Assembly (NCBI GenBank): GCA_003135055.1
Contig: PLDF01000390.1
Coordinates: forward strand, 3,106-50,094
DNA: 46,989 nucleotides
Direction: 5' to 3'
Source of the DNA: Bryobacterales bacterium
Lineage (GTDB): Bacteria > Acidobacteriota > Terriglobia > Bryobacterales > Bryobacteraceae
The notes under the pieces were generated by a model that did not search any database, had not been told where the DNA came from, and worked only from the letters and a program-made list of their open reading frames with translations. Position numbers and translations under genes: made by a program. Shown here one piece after another: positions 35,087 through 44,209 of this stretch; the first letter of the stretch is position 1, and every line of letters begins with the position of its first letter.

Positions 35087-36361
35087 ATGAAACGGGTATC
35101 TATATTGTCCATCCTTCGGTTTTCCCGGTTAGCTGTTTCCGTTCTGTTCCTTTCGTTGGTCGCATTTAGCGCGACCGACGATACTACTGCCCAGACCTCA
35201 AAGCGAAAGAAACAGGTGGTCCACCATACCGCCAAACCGGCGGTTGCGCACGTGGTCCCGGTGGCCTATCGGACGCCGCTTCGTCCCGCCGCGGCGATGG
35301 CGCCCAAAGTGGTGACGCCCGGGGTGACAGCCGCGGCGCTTAACCTTGTCGCGCCCAAGGTACCGGCGCCGGCCCCGTTTGTCCGCGGCGGACCCTGGAC
35401 CGAGCCGACTTACGCCGATTCCACGCAAGGCGACAATATCGACGGGGAAGACCTCGAAGTGCGCAAAGCGGCGGTGGAGGCGTTGGGAGATTTTAACGGG
35501 TCGGTAGTAGCCGTGGATCCAACCACCGGCCGCGTTCTGACCATGGTGAACCAGAAGGTGGCTCTTTCATCCGGGTTCCAGCCTTGCTCGACGGTGAAGG
35601 TGTCCGTGGCGCTTGCGGCGTTAAGCGAGAAGGCGGTCGATCCCACGGCGAAAATCAAGCTGCCCGGCGGTCCCAAGATGGATATGACCTACGCGCTGGC
35701 GCGCTCCATCAACCTTTACTTTGCCACGCTGGGCGAGAAGCTGGGGTTTGAAAAGGTCGCCTACTACGCGCACCTGTTCGGATACGGAGAGAAAGCCGGG
35801 CTGAATATCGCGGGCGAGCAGCCGGGGCACTATCCTTCGGCGCCTCCGCAAAACGGCGGCGTGGGCATGCTGACGAGTTTCGGCGAAGAGATCCAGCAGA
35901 CGCCGCTGCAATTGGCCGCGCTGATGTCGGCCATTGCCAACGGCGGCACGCTGTACTACCTGCAGTATCCGCACAGCCAGGCGGAAGCGGAAGAACTGAT
36001 TCCGCAGGTCAAGCGGCGGCTGGATATCGGGAAGGCCATTCCGCAAGTGGAACCGGGCATGCGCGGGGCGGTGGAATTCGGCACGGCGCACCGCGCGCGC
36101 GACGACGGCGCCATCGCAGGCAAGACCGGCACATGCAGCAACGACCACACGCACCTGGGATGGTTCGGATCTTTCAACGAGGTCGGAAAACGAAAGCTGG
36201 TGGTGGTGGTGCTTCTGACGGGTGGACGTCCGGCGATCGGCCCGGTGGCAGCGGGCATTGCCGGCGACGTTTACCGCAGGCTGGGCGAGAAGAATTATTT
36301 TGCTTCCGCGGCGCCAATGACGCCAGCGCTAATTGCCAGCCAGATCTGCTGCTCGCAATAG
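35087..36361 (+). CDS. Penicillin-binding protein transpeptidase domain protein
   Basis: The protein has 424 residues from ATG 35087, chosen because it starts a signal anchor (basic KRVSILSILRFSRLA then hydrophobic VSVLFLSLVAF). A Pro/Ala/Val-rich linker runs to about 130. The transpeptidase domain follows: SxxK in FQPCSTVKVSVALAAL (Ser about 180), SxN in ARSINLYFATLGEKLG, and KTG in GAIAGKTGTCSNDH (about 345). These are the three penicillin-binding motifs. It lacks an N-terminal dimerisation domain and PASTA repeats, so it is shorter than FtsI or PBP2. It probably acts in peptidoglycan cross-linking. Confidence 0.88.
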   Translation: MKRVSILSILRFSRLAVSVLFLSLVAFSATDDTTAQTSKRKKQVVHHTAKPAVAHVVPVAYRTPLRPAAAMAPKVVTPGVTAAALNLVAPKVPAPAPFVRGGPWTEPTYADSTQGDNIDGEDLEVRKAAVEALGDFNGSVVAVDPTTGRVLTMVNQKVALSSGFQPCSTVKVSVALAALSEKAVDPTAKIKLPGGPKMDMTYALARSINLYFATLGEKLGFEKVAYYAHLFGYGEKAGLNIAGEQPGHYPSAPPQNGGVGMLTSFGEEIQQTPLQLAALMSAIANGGTLYYLQYPHSQAEAEELIPQVKRRLDIGKAIPQVEPGMRGAVEFGTAHRARDDGAIAGKTGTCSNDHTHLGWFGSFNEVGKRKLVVVVLLTGGRPAIGPVAAGIAGDVYRRLGEKNYFASAAPMTPALIASQICCSQ

Positions 36362-36632
36362 CCCAGGTAGTACCGGCAGGTTGCTGTCGCTGTGTCTGCC
36401 ACAGCACCAGGCTGAAGTTTCTACATTCCGATCAAGTCGGATGTGAGGGTGGGACAGACGATCGTTTTTTGTCGTCTCTTACCGAGGGCCTTCGGCCCGC
36501 CAGGACGCCGGTCCGCAGCCGGCTCAGTTGGTGCTGTGTCTGCCACAGCACCAGTAGTTCAGCACCACGGCGGCGCGGCGCTCAAGGAACCGCTAGCCCT
36601 AGCGGCCGGCACGGGGCATGTTCGATTCGGGC
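36362..36632. other. Intergenic region with a 22-base direct repeat and hairpin
   Basis: GCTGTGTCTGCCACAGCACC plus AG occurs at 36389-36410 and 36533-36554. Between them is the AGACGA...TCGTCT hairpin with a T-rich loop (about 36457-36478). No gene is seen. Confidence 0.6.
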
Positions 36633-37460
36633 CTACTCCCCATAGCTGATTTCCGACTGCCGGGCCGATAACGCCGTGTACGCCAGAATCAACGCGGCCA
36701 CCGCTAACAGACCGGGAACGGTAATCCACGCGGACATCGGATCGGCATCGATCACCATGACGGAAAACGGCGGCGGGATCGGAACTTCCACCGGCATCAT
36801 GCTGCGAAGGTAATAGATCACGCTCACCTTCTGGAGCAGCGCGGGCAGGAACGGGTTGATGTTTTCCCAGACGAAAACCACCGCGGCGGGGATCATCGGG
36901 TTGCGGTAGCGCAGGCCGCACATCAGGAACACGGCCCCGTAGCCGGCGCAGGCCAGCGCGGCGATCAGCATATACCATCCCAGTTGGCCGGCCCCTGGAC
37001 CATGCCAGATGTAATCGGAGTAAGCGGCGCCGGCGTGGCGGCCAATCAACAGAAACGACAAGGCCGCGCTAGTAACAAAGACCGCGACCGCGACTGTAAG
37101 TCCCGCGAGATACTTTCCCGCGACTAATAACTCGCGGCGCACGGGAGTCATGTAGTAATAATGCAGCGTCTTTTCGAGCATCTCGCCGCGGAACAGATTG
37201 CAGAAGATGCCGACGCAGCCGAAAAAGATGGCGCCGCGCAGGTAGAAGAACTGGAACAGCGCTGCGTAGGCCATGCTGTCGTCGCCAATGCTGTGGCCGC
37301 CGCGTACTTGCGGCCGCAGCATGAACAGCCAGTGGATGAGTGTGAGCGCGACGGGCGCGGCCGCGAGAAGGTAGATCCACCAGCCGCGGCGCGAAAGGAA
37401 CGTCTTCTTCCATTCGAGCCGGAAGACGCCGGCGATCTGGCGCAGGGTTTGGCCGCTCAT
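36633..37460 (-). CDS. ABC transporter permease (ABC-2 type)
   Basis: The protein has 275 residues with about six transmembrane helices: ~25-45, 75-95, 120-140, 155-180, 185-200 and 245-265. It starts with a cytoplasmic LEWKKTFLSRRGWWIYLL. The first outer loop is rich in Gly/Tyr (DDSMAYAALFQFFYLRGAIF). It overlaps the start of its ATPase gene by four bases, so the two form a pair. It is a membrane half of an exporter; the cargo is unknown. Confidence 0.85.
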   Translation of the reverse strand: MSGQTLRQIAGVFRLEWKKTFLSRRGWWIYLLAAAPVALTLIHWLFMLRPQVRGGHSIGDDSMAYAALFQFFYLRGAIFFGCVGIFCNLFRGEMLEKTLHYYYMTPVRRELLVAGKYLAGLTVAVAVFVTSAALSFLLIGRHAGAAYSDYIWHGPGAGQLGWYMLIAALACAGYGAVFLMCGLRYRNPMIPAAVVFVWENINPFLPALLQKVSVIYYLRSMMPVEVPIPPPFSVMVIDADPMSAWITVPGLLAVAALILAYTALSARQSEISYGE

Positions 37461-38395
37461 ACGGTGGCTCCTTCGGCGCCGATCAGGTATTGATACACGG
37501 CGTTCACGTCGTCGTCGGCCGGCGCGACCGATTCCACAATCAGGCCGGAATCCAGAATCACGCGGTTCAGCAGCAGATAGAATCGGTCGGCGTCGGTAGT
37601 GCGGAGCAGCAGCGCGTCCGCCGCGATCTTCGCTTCCACGATGTGGCCCTGCTGGAACAGGCGCGCCGCCAGCTCATTGGGGCGGTCGCAGCGCACCACG
37701 ATCTGCATCGGCTGCTCTTTGACTTCGCTGCGCACGCCTTGGATTTGACCCTCGGCGACCACATAGCCCTGGCTGAGCAGAATCACCTGGTCTGAGATTC
37801 GATCCACTTCGTGCAGAATGTGGCTGGAGACGATCACGTGCCGGCCCTTTACGCCCCACTCCTGGAAGAGTGCGATGGTTTCGGCGCGGGCCATGGGGTC
37901 GAGGCCGTTGAGCGGTTCGTCGAGCACGATCACTTGCGGGTCGTGGGCCATGGCTTGCGCCAGCTTGATGCGCTGCCGCATGCCTTTGCTGTACGCGGCC
38001 ACCGGGCGATTGGCGGCAGCGGTCATGTTGACGCGCTCGATGGCGGCGGCTGTCCGGGATTCGCATTCGGCGTCGGTGTACCCATAGAGGCGCAAGTAAG
38101 AGTAGACGAATTGACGGCCGCTCAGGCCCTTGGGGAACGCATCGAACTGCGCGCAATAACCCACGATGCGGCAGAGTTTTTCGGGATGATCTGGCGTAAC
38201 TCCCAGCACGCAGATTTCGCCTTGCGTGGGCCGGATGAGACCGGTCATCAGGTTCATCAACGTGGTCTTGCCCGAACCGTTTGGGCCCACCAGACTGGTG
38301 ATCCCGGGCGGAATGGCGAGGCTGACCTTATTGATGCCGAGCACTTCGCCGTAGAAACGGCTGACATTGCCGAAGGTGATGAGGCTATCCGGCAT
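37457..38395 (-). CDS. ABC transporter ATP-binding protein
   Basis: The protein has 312 residues. Walker A is LVGPNGSGKTTLMNLMTG (about 34-51), Q-loop VGYCAQFDAFPKGLSG, signature YSKGMRQRIKLAQAMAHDP, Walker B VIVLDEPLNGLDP, and switch His VIVSSHILHEV. The C-terminal 90 residues resemble the regulatory tail of ABC-2 exporters. It partners the permease at 36633. A family B repeat separates it from the other ABC pair. Confidence 0.92.
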   Translation of the reverse strand: MPDSLITFGNVSRFYGEVLGINKVSLAIPPGITSLVGPNGSGKTTLMNLMTGLIRPTQGEICVLGVTPDHPEKLCRIVGYCAQFDAFPKGLSGRQFVYSYLRLYGYTDAECESRTAAAIERVNMTAAANRPVAAYSKGMRQRIKLAQAMAHDPQVIVLDEPLNGLDPMARAETIALFQEWGVKGRHVIVSSHILHEVDRISDQVILLSQGYVVAEGQIQGVRSEVKEQPMQIVVRCDRPNELAARLFQQGHIVEAKIAADALLLRTTDADRFYLLLNRVILDSGLIVESVAPADDDVNAVYQYLIGAEGATV

Positions 38396-38407
38396 GAGGC
38401 CTCTCAG

Positions 38408-38449
38408 TGTGGGGCAGCCAATCCTGGCTGCAGCCGCCTTTCAGGCGGC
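38408..38449 (-). repeat. Family B double-hairpin repeat (inverted)
   Basis: Read on the minus strand it is GCCGCCTGAAAGGCGGC, then TGCAGCCAGGATTGGCTGC and CCCACA, the same plan as 19920-19974. It lies inside the ABC operon. On the plus strand its GC hairpin is followed by TTTTT. Confidence 0.75.
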
Positions 38450-38515
38450 TTTTTCGGGCGATGCGCCAGTCTTCGCACTCAGCGGAGGCCGCCTGATGCC
38501 CCGCCTCCGGGAATC

Positions 38516-39418
38516 TCATCGCACCACCTCGGCGCCGCGGATCTTGCGCGCCAGCATATAGAGACAAGCCGCGGCCAGCAGGAACAGCCCGAACCAGCAC
38601 CAGCCGATCGGAAGCTCTTCGCCCATCGGAACGCGGAAGAATACGGCGCCGTTGGTGGTGCGGGTGGCGCCTTCCATTAACTGTACCCAGACGGAGCCAA
38701 CCAGATAGCCGATGTTGAACAAGTGTCCCCAGTTCGTGCGCTGCACTAAGTTGATGGTGCCGCCGAAGGCGGCGGCCACGAAGAAAACGCCGAAAACCAG
38801 GGCGCCCGCGGCGGGCTTCCACTTGACCCATGCGGAGAGCGCCAGCGCGAGCAACGAGAGTAAGACGATCCACACCCACGAGCCGAAGAAGAAGCCCCAT
38901 GCGATGCGGGCGTTATCCTGCGCCCAACCGCCGCCTTCCAGATACGCTTGCAGGCCGAACAACAGCAGACCGGGGACCCACGTCATCAGCGACATCAGCA
39001 CCATCAGCACCGACATCTTGCCGAATACGTATTCCACCCGCGAGAAGGGACGCGCCAAATAGAGCGACAGGGCGTTGTTCGCCAGATCGGGCGAGACTTG
39101 TCCAGGGCCGATGAAAGCGGCGAGGAACAGCGCCAGCATGCTCTGCCATCCGAGCAGATTGAAGAAGAAAGTCAGGTTGATGGAGATGATGCCGGAGGCG
39201 CTTTGTACGCCGAGCACCTTGAGCGCGCTGGTATTGTGGTTCACGTAGATAAGCAGCGCGCAAATCACCGGGTAGGCGAAGCTGAGACAGTAAAACGTGT
39301 TCAGAAACTTCGAGCGGCGCAGATCTTCGAACGCGTAGCGCGTGATCACGAACATGCGCGACCACGACGGCGTCAGGGCGCCCTCGTAGGGCCGGTAAGT
39401 CTTCTTATAAACGGCCAT
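38516..39418 (-). CDS. ABC transporter permease (ABC-2 type)
   Basis: The protein has 300 residues with about six transmembrane helices: ~45-62, 88-108, 137-155, 172-200, 208-225 and 274-292. Loop motifs are AFIGPGQVSPDLANNALSLY and LARPFSRVEYVFGK, the latter the typical ABC-2 coupling region. The start overlaps the preceding ATPase gene by 14 bases. It partners the ATPase at 39405. Confidence 0.88.
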   Translation of the reverse strand: MAVYKKTYRPYEGALTPSWSRMFVITRYAFEDLRRSKFLNTFYCLSFAYPVICALLIYVNHNTSALKVLGVQSASGIISINLTFFFNLLGWQSMLALFLAAFIGPGQVSPDLANNALSLYLARPFSRVEYVFGKMSVLMVLMSLMTWVPGLLLFGLQAYLEGGGWAQDNARIAWGFFFGSWVWIVLLSLLALALSAWVKWKPAAGALVFGVFFVAAAFGGTINLVQRTNWGHLFNIGYLVGSVWVQLMEGATRTTNGAVFFRVPMGEELPIGWCWFGLFLLAAACLYMLARKIRGAEVVR

Positions 39419-40337
39419 TGGGAACCTCCATGGCCTTCAGGAAAATGTCTTCCAGCGAATCGCGCTTGTGGCTCAGGCGGCGGATCTGCACGTCCTGTCC
39501 GGCGGCGATTTCGTAGAGCTGGCGGACCTCGATTCCGTCGGGAAGGATGAGCTTGATGCGTCCCTGCGCGCCAGTGGCGGTCTGGCAGCCCAGGCGGTCG
39601 ATGGCCGCAAGGAAGCTGCCGTTATTGGCGCCGCGGGTTTCGAGTTCGAGGAAGCGCAGATTGGCGCGGCGCTCCTCTTCGAGGTTGCAAAAGGCGGCGA
39701 TGTTGCCGTCTTTGAGAATCAGTACCTGGTCGCAGCACTCTTCCACGTCGCGCAGCAGATGCGAAGAGAGGATGAGGCGCAGGTCGCCGCGGTCGCGGAT
39801 GTCCTGGATGAGCTGGATCATGCGAGTGCGCGCGGGCGGGTCCAGACCGTTGGTCGGCTCGTCGAGGAATAGCAGCTTGGGTCCGTGGGCGATGGCGGAT
39901 GCCAGCTTGGCGGCTTGCTTCATGCCGAGCGAATAGGTGCCCAGCGGCCGGTAGCGCACCTCGCCGAGGCCAGCGTAAAAGAAGGCCTCATGCGCGCGTT
40001 CGAGAGCCTGCTCGCGCGGCAGGCCGGAAAGCTCGGCCATCATGCGGACGAAGCGGACGCCGCTCATGGGCGCGATGAACGAGTCGCTTTCGGGCATATA
40101 GCCCACCAGTCCGCGGACTTCGCGGGCGTGCGTGCGGATGTCGCGGCCAAGCACGCGCGCGGTTCCGGACGCTGGCTTGTGGAAGCCCAGCAGGGTGTTG
40201 ATGAGCGTCGATTTTCCGGCGCCGTTGGGCCCGAGCAGCCCGATGGATACGCCGGTAAGCGCGGCACTCAGCTTGTTGAGAATGACGCGCTGCCCGAAGC
40301 GAACTTCGAGGCCGTCCAGTTCGATGACTGGTTCCAT
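39405..40337 (-). CDS. ABC transporter ATP-binding protein
   Basis: The protein has 310 residues. Walker A is LLGPNGAGKSTLINTLLGF, Q-loop VGYMPESDSFIAPMSG, signature YSLGMKQAAKLASAIAHGP, Walker B LLFLDEPTNGLDPP, and switch His LILSSHLLRDVEEC. It lies 17 bases after the FecR-domain gene, so it is the third gene of the operon. Confidence 0.92.
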   Translation of the reverse strand: MEPVIELDGLEVRFGQRVILNKLSAALTGVSIGLLGPNGAGKSTLINTLLGFHKPASGTARVLGRDIRTHAREVRGLVGYMPESDSFIAPMSGVRFVRMMAELSGLPREQALERAHEAFFYAGLGEVRYRPLGTYSLGMKQAAKLASAIAHGPKLLFLDEPTNGLDPPARTRMIQLIQDIRDRGDLRLILSSHLLRDVEECCDQVLILKDGNIAAFCNLEEERRANLRFLELETRGANNGSFLAAIDRLGCQTATGAQGRIKLILPDGIEVRQLYEIAAGQDVQIRRLSHKRDSLEDIFLKAMEVPNGRL

Positions 40338-40354
40338 GATTTGTCCGTACGCCT

Positions 40355-42943
40355 CTATCTATACGACATCTCATGCTCGCGCGTTCCTTTGTGTTGAAAG
40401 AAAGACGCCAGCGGACCGGCGAGTCCGGTGATGTCGCCGCCCATCAGGCTGGCGATGCTTGGCCCGATCAGGTCGGCGTTGGCGGCCACGGTGAGGCGGT
40501 CCGGTTCGGCATAGGCGGCCATGAGAGTGGGCTTCATGCCGCCGAGGTTTTCGAGCGAGGGCTGTCGTTGACCCGGGAATTGACCGGGGAGCTGGCCGGG
40601 GCGCTGGCCCGGATGCTGCGGCATCAGGCCGCCGAGCAAGCTGGCGAAGGGTGCAATAGCCGGGCCGATATTCTGGTAGACCACGGCCGAGAAGTTGGCA
40701 TAGTGGTCGCGCGGCATCATCGCAGCGACCTTTGACGAGCGCAGAATCGAGAGACCCGTAGTCTTGATTTGCAGCGCATGAGCGACGATGGCGCGCGTGG
40801 GTCCGGCAATCAGATAGCCGCCGGCGAAGGTGTAATGGAATTCGAGCAGCGGGCCGCCATCCGGAACGGCGAGGCTGTAGTAAGTGCGGCCATCGACGGT
40901 CTCCTGCGTGGCGGTGAGCGGCTTCTGGTTGGACGGCTCCTGATACTGGGTATTGTCCGCGGCGTACTTCGCGACGGCCTGCCGGATGGCGGCCTGCGCA
41001 GCCGCGGGATCGTAGACTTCGGCGACCACCTTCCATGACGGAACCGGCATAATGGGGCCATCGACGGCGAGCGCGAATTCACCGCCAAGGCTGGCTGCGA
41101 GGGCTTCCCTTACCGGGGCCAGTTCCTTGGGCGAGATAATTTTCAACTGATCCACGATGTCGGCGCCGTTGGGAACCACGAACGCGGCGGCAAGCGTAGC
41201 CTCAGGCGAGACGTAATCGAGCGTGCCCATGGGGGCAGGGCTGGCGAGCCACGCAGCGATACCGGCGCGCGGGCCATCGAAGGCGACGGAAACGCGCGCT
41301 TCCATGCGGCCATCGACTTGGGTTTCGTCGAGAATGATGGACTGGACGTTGCCCAATCCGGCGCCTAATTGCGCTCCCAATCGCGCTCCGGATTGCGCGC
41401 CAGATTGCGCGCCCAGCCGCGCGGATTCCTGCGAGCTTCGATTCAGATTGGCGCACACCAGGAAGCCTGCGCCGTTATGGTAGACGTCGTTGATGCGTGT
41501 GTAGAACGGCGTGCCCTCAATGCCGCCGTTGGCGGAATCGAGCGCGCCCGAAAGTGCATGGACGCCGGCGGGCGATCCGAATTCCACCAGCCCGTTGCGT
41601 TCTTCCACGGCGGCGGGCAATCCGGACTGCTTGAGGAATTCGGCGAAGCCGGGGCGCTTGATTTCGGAAAGGAAGACCGGGCCGTCGCTGTCCGGAAAGG
41701 CCGCGACGACTATCTCGCCGCCCAGATATTCGCTGGCTGCGCGAAGCTTCTCAATCACGGCTGCCGTGCGGCCGCCGTGCGACTGCATCCACTGTTGCAG
41801 CTCCGGGCTCTGTGAGGTCTTTTGCTGGAAGACGCTTTCCGCTTCGCCCAGGTAATCGGCCAGGTTTGGAATGCTGGCGAAGAAAACGGTATCGGCGGGC
41901 AGGCGGCCGAGCAGGGTGCTGCTATAGCGCAGGCCGGGCAGCTCGATCTGCGCGATGGCCTGGCCTAGCGCGGCAAGTTGGGCATCGTAGCGGTCGCGGT
42001 TGCGGCTCCACGAGATGTCGTCGTGAACCGACTCGGGCTCGAGATCGGGACTGGTGACAATCTGGTGGCCGGGATGGAGAATCTTCTCCTGGGTGTCCTG
42101 GGTCGCATTGTTCTGGGCCGCGTTATATTGGGCCACGTTGTATTGATCCACGTGAACTTCGCCTTGAATCACGGAAACGCGCGACCCTTTCGCGCCGGCG
42201 CTGACGCCGAAGATGGTGCCGGTGACGGCCACGCGGCAATCCGCGGTAGACACGAAGAGATGGCCGGAGCTGCGGTGCGCGGCCTGCACGATGACGCTGC
42301 CGCGGCTGAGGCGGATAGTGATGTCGCGGGCGCTCTGGGTGGTGGTAAAGCCGGAGCGCTCGCGCAACTCGACCAGCGAGCCGTCATGCAGCTGCAGCAT
42401 GGCATCGGAATCTTTGGCGGTGCGGATTTCGACGCCGTCGGGCAGGGGCTGGCCGGCCTGAAGCGGCTGAATGCCGGCGGCGGTAATTTGGTAGAGCGCG
42501 CCGTTGACGGATTGCACGATGGCGGGTCCGGTGCGTCCGCCGTACTGGTCGTAGGCGATCCGGATGGAGACCCCGGCCGCGGCGACAATCACGGCGGCCG
42601 CGGCCCAGCGGTAATTGGTGCGGGGCTTCGCGGCCCGAGCCGCCGGCATGGCGACGATGCGGCCTTCATAGACTCGACGACAGGCTACGCATTCGTGGAG
42701 ATGATCCTGCAGCAAAGTTGCGCGGGCGCCGGAGAGACGGCCGGCGCGGAAATCGGGAATGAGGGATTGGAAAGCGGCGCAATCGGAGATGTGATCGGCG
42801 GCGGCGGCTTGGATAGCAACGGCGGCGGGAATGCCTGCGCCAGTGAGGCGCGCCCAGACACGGGCGGAGGCGGCTTCGACGACGGCGTCGTCAACGGGTT
42901 GGTTGCGGATATCGGACACGGCTTGGTCAAGTTCCTGGTTCAT
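40355..42943 (-). CDS. Zinc-finger/FecR-domain membrane protein with long C-domain
   Basis: The protein has 862 residues. A zf-HC2 motif (QDHLHECVACRRVY, about 80-93) is followed by a transmembrane helix at about 112-130. A FecR-like beta domain then covers about 165-275 (LQAGQPLPDGVEIRTAKDSD, LVELRERSGF, RVAVTGTIFGVSAGAKGSRV). The remaining 580 residues alternate strands and helices in a pattern like DUF3352 proteins (VFFASIPNLADYLGEAESVF, FGSPAGVHALSGALDS). It overlaps the sigma gene by four bases, so it is the likely anti-sigma partner. Three in-frame short repeats lie within it. Confidence 0.8.
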   Translation of the reverse strand: MNQELDQAVSDIRNQPVDDAVVEAASARVWARLTGAGIPAAVAIQAAAADHISDCAAFQSLIPDFRAGRLSGARATLLQDHLHECVACRRVYEGRIVAMPAARAAKPRTNYRWAAAAVIVAAAGVSIRIAYDQYGGRTGPAIVQSVNGALYQITAAGIQPLQAGQPLPDGVEIRTAKDSDAMLQLHDGSLVELRERSGFTTTQSARDITIRLSRGSVIVQAAHRSSGHLFVSTADCRVAVTGTIFGVSAGAKGSRVSVIQGEVHVDQYNVAQYNAAQNNATQDTQEKILHPGHQIVTSPDLEPESVHDDISWSRNRDRYDAQLAALGQAIAQIELPGLRYSSTLLGRLPADTVFFASIPNLADYLGEAESVFQQKTSQSPELQQWMQSHGGRTAAVIEKLRAASEYLGGEIVVAAFPDSDGPVFLSEIKRPGFAEFLKQSGLPAAVEERNGLVEFGSPAGVHALSGALDSANGGIEGTPFYTRINDVYHNGAGFLVCANLNRSSQESARLGAQSGAQSGARLGAQLGAGLGNVQSIILDETQVDGRMEARVSVAFDGPRAGIAAWLASPAPMGTLDYVSPEATLAAAFVVPNGADIVDQLKIISPKELAPVREALAASLGGEFALAVDGPIMPVPSWKVVAEVYDPAAAQAAIRQAVAKYAADNTQYQEPSNQKPLTATQETVDGRTYYSLAVPDGGPLLEFHYTFAGGYLIAGPTRAIVAHALQIKTTGLSILRSSKVAAMMPRDHYANFSAVVYQNIGPAIAPFASLLGGLMPQHPGQRPGQLPGQFPGQRQPSLENLGGMKPTLMAAYAEPDRLTVAANADLIGPSIASLMGGDITGLAGPLASFFQHKGTREHEMSYR
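40569..40616 (-). repeat. In-frame 12-bp tandem repeat (PGQ+x)
   Basis: Four units start at 40569, 40581, 40593 and 40605; plus-strand consensus is T-G-R-C-C-S-G-G-R with a variable last codon. They encode PGQF, PGQL, PGQR and PGQH-like tetrapeptides near the C-terminus of the FecR-domain protein. Confidence 0.85.
41355..41426 (-). repeat. In-frame 12-bp tandem repeat (G-A-Q/R)
   Basis: Six units start at 41355, 41367, 41379, 41391, 41403 and 41415, with plus-strand units such as AATTGCGCTCCC and GATTGCGCGCCA. They encode LGAQ, SGAQ, SGAR and similar. Confidence 0.85.
42098..42157 (-). repeat. In-frame 15-bp tandem repeat (YNVAQ/YNAAQ/NNATQ)
   Basis: Units start at 42098, 42113, 42128 and a diverged one at 42143. 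They encode NNATQ, YNAAQ and YNVAQ within the linker after the FecR domain. Confidence 0.8.
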
Positions 42944-43494
42944 GCCACTCCTCCCTGATAGGCTCGGTATTCCTTTTCGAGGCGGTCGCGGGTGCGTGAG
43001 AGCGTCACGGCAACCGTTCCGGGCGTGGTGTTGAGCAATGCGGCAATTTCGGGGTTTTCCTTTCCTTCGAAGAAGCGAAGGGCGAACATTTCGGCGATGC
43101 GGGGGTTCAGACGGGCGAGCGCGACGCGGAGCCAGTCGCGGATTTCGCCGGAGGCAAGGGCCCGGTCGGGGCCCCGGTGGGAGGATTCGGCGAGCACCGG
43201 CTCGAACTCGTCCAGCGGGATGTTGCGGATGTTCTGGCGCGAGCGGACCAGATCGACGGCGGCGTTCACAGCGGCGCGGTGCAGAAAGCTGGAGATGCTG
43301 ACCACCGGTTGGGCTTCGGGATCGCGCTTGAGCATGCGGAGGAATACGGTCTGGAGGACGTCTTCGGCGTCGCTGGCGCTTCCGGTGACGCGGTAGGCGG
43401 CGCGGAACACCATGGCGTGGTGGTCGCGGAAGATGCTTTCCAGGTCCGCGGCGGCGGGCGGGGCTGGTTCCATTAGAGTGGTTGGCGCTTTCAT
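42940..43494 (-). CDS. ECF-type RNA polymerase sigma factor
   Basis: The protein has 184 residues from ATG 43494. The frame stays open upstream to 43854, but that part is low-complexity Pro/Arg and not sigma-like. Region 2 covers about 20-85 (FRDHHAMVFRAAYRVTGSAS, DAEDVLQTVFLRMLKRD, FLHRAAVNAAVDLVRSRQN). Region 4 covers about 120-170 (LNPRIAEMFALRFFEGKENP, then LLNTTPGTVAVTLSRTRDRL). It heads the operon with the FecR-domain protein and the two ABC pairs, so it probably regulates an envelope or export response. Confidence 0.92.
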   Translation of the reverse strand: MKAPTTLMEPAPPAAADLESIFRDHHAMVFRAAYRVTGSASDAEDVLQTVFLRMLKRDPEAQPVVSISSFLHRAAVNAAVDLVRSRQNIRNIPLDEFEPVLAESSHRGPDRALASGEIRDWLRVALARLNPRIAEMFALRFFEGKENPEIAALLNTTPGTVAVTLSRTRDRLEKEYRAYQGGVA

Positions 43495-43879
43495 CTTATC
43501 AGGCGCTTCGATAAGGATAGACGGGCGACCGAGGCCGGAATTAGCGGGTAGCGCCTGGGGGGTGGGGTGAGCGCAGATCGGTTGAGGATGGCCTGAGGGT
43601 CGAGGGAAAGCGGCATCGATTGCTTGCGGCGGAGTTTGGATGCGATCTGAGGGTCCTGGCCGGGTTTCCGCGGGGCGTGCCGGGGCGGCGCGGGTTTGCG
43701 GAATTGGCCGGAAGAATTGGTTGGCCGCCGATGAACGGGGATGAGGCATTCGGCGTTGAGGCGACAGGGGCGAAAAACCACTTGGCATATCGGGAAATCC
43801 CCCGAGCCTCGCGAGGTTTTTCATGAAGTTTCGCGGGCGGAACGCCCATCCCAACAGGGTCGAAGAACCCCCTGCCCCC
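43495..43879. other. Upstream region of the sigma/FecR/ABC operon
   Basis: This is a GC-rich leader with no convincing gene; frames run through on both strands with biased composition. Its 5' part is the open extension of the sigma frame. No obvious promoter was found. Confidence 0.4.
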
Positions 43880-44209
43880 TCAGGCCCGATTGAGCGCTGG
43901 AACAGGTCCGCCTTCTGCGCGATAGGCGAGTTTCTTGAGTTCTCTGATCATACGGGTAGCGCGGGTGCGCTTGGACTTGGCGCTTACCGCCGGGCCCCGT
44001 TCCTCGTAGCGGGCCCCCTTTCGCAGAGTTAGCCAAAGCAGTTGGCATAATCTATGGGCGATGGCCCAGATGGCTTTCTTGTATCCCAGCCGCGGAAACA
44101 GACGATGAAACGTCAATTCGAAGATGCTTCCTTTGACCTTGATCGCCGATTGAGCGGCTTGATTCAGAAGCCGCCGCATGTGGCGATCGCCCTTCGGCGA
44201 GCGCGTGCT
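43880..44209 (-). pseudogene. IS110/IS116/IS902-type transposase C-terminal fragment
   Basis: The frame reads STRSPKGDRHMRRLLNQAAQ, then KGSIFELTFHRLFPRLGYKK, IWAIAHRLCQLLW and RYEERGPAVSAKSK. These are the last 100 residues of IS110-family transposases, including the conserved Arg/Leu region after GN(R)xMRR. The N-terminal DEDD part is missing, and the frame upstream of 44209 is unrelated. It is a dead remnant next to the sigma operon. Confidence 0.8.

Noticed and set aside
43495..43854. N-terminal extension of the third sigma factor
   Set aside because: Frame is open but Pro/Arg-rich and unlike any sigma region; the ATG at 43494 fits the family length.
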